A DNA stretch of 64,000 nucleotides from Axinella damicornis (taxonomy: Eukaryota > Porifera > Demospongiae > Axinellida > Axinellidae): contig OZ007509.1 in NCBI GenBank assembly GCA_963931865.1, positions 17,116,088-17,180,087 on the forward strand, given 5' to 3'. The position numbers and the translations under genes are program-made. The notes under the pieces were generated by a model. The model saw only the letters and a program-made list of their open reading frames with translations. It had not been told where the DNA came from and ran no database searches. Shown one piece after another: positions 61,127-64,000 of this stretch (position 1 is its first letter; the number at the start of each line of letters is the position of its first letter).

Positions 61127-63481
61127 ATGAAACGTCGCAGAACACACAAGGATGCTGAACGAAACAAACAATCCCCTACTGTACCACATCCAAGGAGTGG
61201 AACCCTTTTCTCCATGACACTTCAGTCTGGGCCCTATGAATTTCAGCACGACACAAGTGGCTATGATGGACAGGGACTTCTACCATCAGAAGTTGCCATC
61301 CCGAGTAGTGGTGCTTCTCAAGTAACAGTGAGGTCACAGGAAACACATGAGGAAGTCGTGTATGATGTTCCACGAAAACACTTGTTGGATGATATTGGCA
61401 CAGAGTCTAACCCTTCATATGCTGCCATATCTGTCCTGCACACTGGTACCGCATCACCAGAAAGTGAAACGCCTTGTTCTGAAGGTCTCTCAATTCAACA
61501 GCTTGTGCAAAATCACTCGAAGTTTCTACCAGCACGGGTCAAGGTTGTACGGGGCTACTATGGACAAAACATAGAACTGATCACAGATGAGCATTACAAT
61601 ATCCATTTCGTAAAGCGCCAGAAGGTAGTCAACATCAAAGATGCACAAGGAACTGTGTACACCATTCCTCTTGCCTCATCTCTTCAATTTGGCCTTGTGT
61701 CAAACTGTGGTACCCAACAGGAAGATGGAATCACATTCCACAAGGCATCCGACATCATGGCTCAAAAAATTCTCCCAGGCGTAGTTTGTGCTACAAAGGC
61801 GTTCCAGGGTGCAGATGACATGTCCTCGGTGCTGGAAAACGAAATCCTCAAAGTTCAGTGTCACAGTGTTGAGCTGGATGGCAGAGCGACCCTGAAAGCA
61901 TTCAGCTTCACAACACAAAGTAGAAAAGTTCTTCAAGCTGACTGTGCTGGTGACTTTTCCACCAAGCCTTCCCTCATTCGCCTTCATCTCTCAGACATCA
62001 CCACCTGCATTCCCTGTAGAGCAGTGGTCTTTATCGATGAAATGGCTACCCCTCCTACTGTAGCTAAGAAGTTCTCAACATCTCTTCTCTCTGGTCCCAT
62101 CAACATCACCGAAAGCAAAGTCGAGACCTCCCTTGTTGCTTCGCTGAGCAATAAGCTGGCAAAAACTGGAGAGGTCACTTTCCTTGATATTCCACTGGCA
62201 GATCATCTTGCTGAGGTGGAATTTGCCTTAATGGAACCCATCAGCACACTGGAAACACAGCTTCTCCGTGAAGGTACCAGGAACATCATGAGAAAGTTTG
62301 ATCCGAGAAAGCTCAAGCACTTGAGAGAAGCGAAATCCGCTCGTATAGCCCGAGTGCAGTCGCTGCTGTATACAGAAGTTCGGAAGAGCCAAGAAATGGT
62401 AGGCATAGAGCTGGAGTGTTCCATAGAAGACGAACGTCCTCCACCGACAACCCAGATGAAACTCATCCCCAGAGAGTCGACACCGAAACAAAAGGATAAT
62501 TTGCCAAATTTGAAAGAAAACGTGTCTAAATTGTTGGATGAATTGCTGTATGAAACACCGTCGAGTGAACCAGAGCGCGATGGAGTACACATCCATGACC
62601 CAGCGACACAGTCAGGCTTAGCTGTTTTGACAAAGCCTAAGCCTACACCAGCTAACTCCAAGGAATCAACTAAACAGTCCAGAGTCCCCCCACCCACTCC
62701 ACCAAGAAAGTACTTTCCGTCTTCACCCTTGCATTATGAGGCAATTGATGATATATACCCACCAGGAAAATCCAATGTTCCTACAGAGAAACCTGCAGGA
62801 AAAGCCGATGTACCTACAGGAAAACCCAGTGTTCCTACAGAAAAACCTGCAGCAAAAGCCGATGTACCTGCAGGAAAACCCAGTGTTCCTACAGAGAAAC
62901 CTGCAGGAAAAGCCGATGTACCTGCAGGAAAACCTACAGGAAAACCCAGTGTTCCTACAGGAAAACCTGCAGCAAAAGCCGATGTACCTCCAGGAAAACC
63001 CAGTGTTCCTACAGAAAAACCTGCAGGAAAACCTAGTGTTCCTACAGAGAAACCTGCTGGAAAAGCCGATGTACCTACAGGAAAACCCAGTGTTCCTCCA
63101 ACAGGCAGTGGGTATCCAAAACCGTCCCCAAAGCCAACACCTGCAGTCAGGAAGAAGCCCGAGATATATGCGAAGCTATCAAAGGTGGAAGATGATTCTT
63201 ATGAGCGATTAAATTTTCAGACCAGAACTGAACCAGTTGAAGTCCGACTGAATCTTCTGGAAAACATGAGCAAGAAGCATGACCAAGCATTGCAGCGTCT
63301 GGATGACATGCAGTCTACTCTAGAACGTGTGACAACGAAACTCCTATTGTTAGAAACTCAGGTTCAGACGCTGACCCTCTCCTCAGAGTCTGCTCCACTG
63401 GAGGAGAACAGCAGCAGCAGCAGCAGCAAGTCCACAAGACAGCAGAACAAGAAATACTTGTGTTCGCTGGACAACACACAG
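61127..63481 (+). CDS. CABIT-domain adaptor, THEMIS/GAREM-like, large first coding exon (partial)
   Basis: The exon begins after a CCACTCAG acceptor at 61120. The ATG at 61127 starts MKRRRTHKDAERN, and 785 codons run to a CAG/GTAGGA donor at 63482; the last exons are not identified. Residues about 122-365 resemble the CABIT domain (LSIQQLVQNHSKFLPARVKV, VRGYYGQ). Tyrosine motifs that would bind SH2 domains once phosphorylated include VVYDVPRK (about 79), HYEAIDDIYPP and EIYAKLS, and RVPPPTPPRK at about 518 is a Grb2-type SH3 ligand. Residues about 545-660 are a degenerate GKPSVPTEKPA/GKADVP repeat. Residues about 700-755 form a predicted coiled coil, followed by poly-Ser. Such proteins act as cytoplasmic adaptors downstream of tyrosine kinases. 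Reading past the donor gives an unrelated tail to 63580, which I exclude. Confidence 0.8.
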
Positions 63482-64000
63482 GTAGGATATACCCTGAAAT
63501 GGTTATGCTCTCCCCGATTTCTCCCAGTGCCTCCTGGCTTGTTTGCCGTCACATCATTGGAGCTTAAGATGGACGTGTAGTCTATAGTGAACATACCCTT
63601 ATCTTTTCCAGACCCCAAAGCTTTGTGTACAGATAGTGAGCCCATAGTATTCTGGTTAAAAAAATAACCATGACGATTGTGTTCTATATTAGCCTCGTTC
63701 CCAGGCCCCACCCAGCTTCTCGTCGCTTGCTGTACAGTTAAGTGGGAGAGGGCCTGGAAAGTTTTATCATGTGAGTGAAGTCAAAGGTAGAAAGACAGTA
63801 GAAAGACTTGAAATGAACGTGGGCATACTGGGTCTCAGAACACCAAGAAGAGCAAAGGTACCAGGTAACTTACCACACGTATCTAGCTAGCGGGGGACGA
63901 ATCTCATATATACCAAGTGTTGAATGTTTAGATGGTTGACAACATGCAAAACGTAGTGTCTTCATTCTGACAATTTTGCCATTTTCTTCATTCTGACAAT
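63482..64000. other. Intron or 3' flank at the window end
   Basis: A half palindromic element starts at 63690 (TAGCCTCGTTCCCAGGCC). A 19-nt stretch before AAAGGTACC near 63858 could be a micro-exon of the CABIT gene, but support is weak. Confidence 0.4.

Noticed and set aside
63482..63580. C-terminal tail of the CABIT frame beyond 63481
   Set aside because: A GTAGGA donor directly follows a CAG codon, and the tail has no similarity to the rest of the protein, so it is read as intron.

Overview
The window is nuclear DNA of an animal. Genes are split by GT-AG introns, and the gene set is metazoan: a RagA GTPase, death-domain/ZU5/UPA proteins, a GTPase-COR core, a CABIT adaptor and a mitochondrial ribosomal protein. 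Expanded death-domain plus GTPase-COR families, short introns and dense miniature transposons fit a sponge best. That is inference; another early-branching marine invertebrate is possible. No operons, CRISPR arrays or bacterial signals were seen.

Layout. 1-5 kb: two minus-strand exons of a RanBP2-like TPR gene and an intact gene for mitochondrial ribosomal protein bL36m. 5.4-9 kb: two near-identical intronless 2-oxoglutarate/Fe(II) oxygenase genes in tandem. 10-12.7 kb: a large exon of a STELLO-like (DUF288) putative Golgi glycosyltransferase, minus strand. 17.3-18.5 kb: a secreted protein with a caspase-fold/DUF4347-like His...Cys pair and a Ser/Thr/Pro tail, broken once in an A-run.

19.5-51.2 kb holds the most striking feature: three tandem minus-strand paralogues built from death-domain exons. 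From upstream to downstream they are gene B (12 exons, 1479 aa: three death domains, GTPase-COR, ZU5, UPA, death domain), gene A (7 exons, 1137 aa: three death domains, GTPase-COR, death domain) and gene C (6 exons, 415 aa: four death domains, no GTPase). I rebuilt all three models from splice sites, and each closes in frame. Nearly every intron is phase 1, so each domain exon can be added or lost without a frameshift. All three start with the same small MAEG-type exon below a shared CRE-like promoter.

51.4-58.4 kb: a complete nine-exon RagA GTPase gene, 311 aa, minus strand. Its 3' exons together with the 5' two thirds of gene B were duplicated, giving gene A plus a decayed RagA fragment at 34.9-37.7 kb. 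58.4-58.7 kb is a GC-rich start region that probably also serves the plus-strand CABIT-domain (THEMIS/GAREM-like) adaptor gene at 61.1-63.5 kb, which runs out of its first large exon near the window end.

The gaps are filled by two kinds of miniature transposon. Palindromic elements with TAGYCTCG-type ends have 9-bp target duplications at about ten sites. Elements with CAGNGGC- or CAAGGGGGTGACAC-type ends have 5-bp duplications. There are also very long poly-G tracts, (GT)n arrays, minisatellites and a non-LTR reverse transcriptase fragment.
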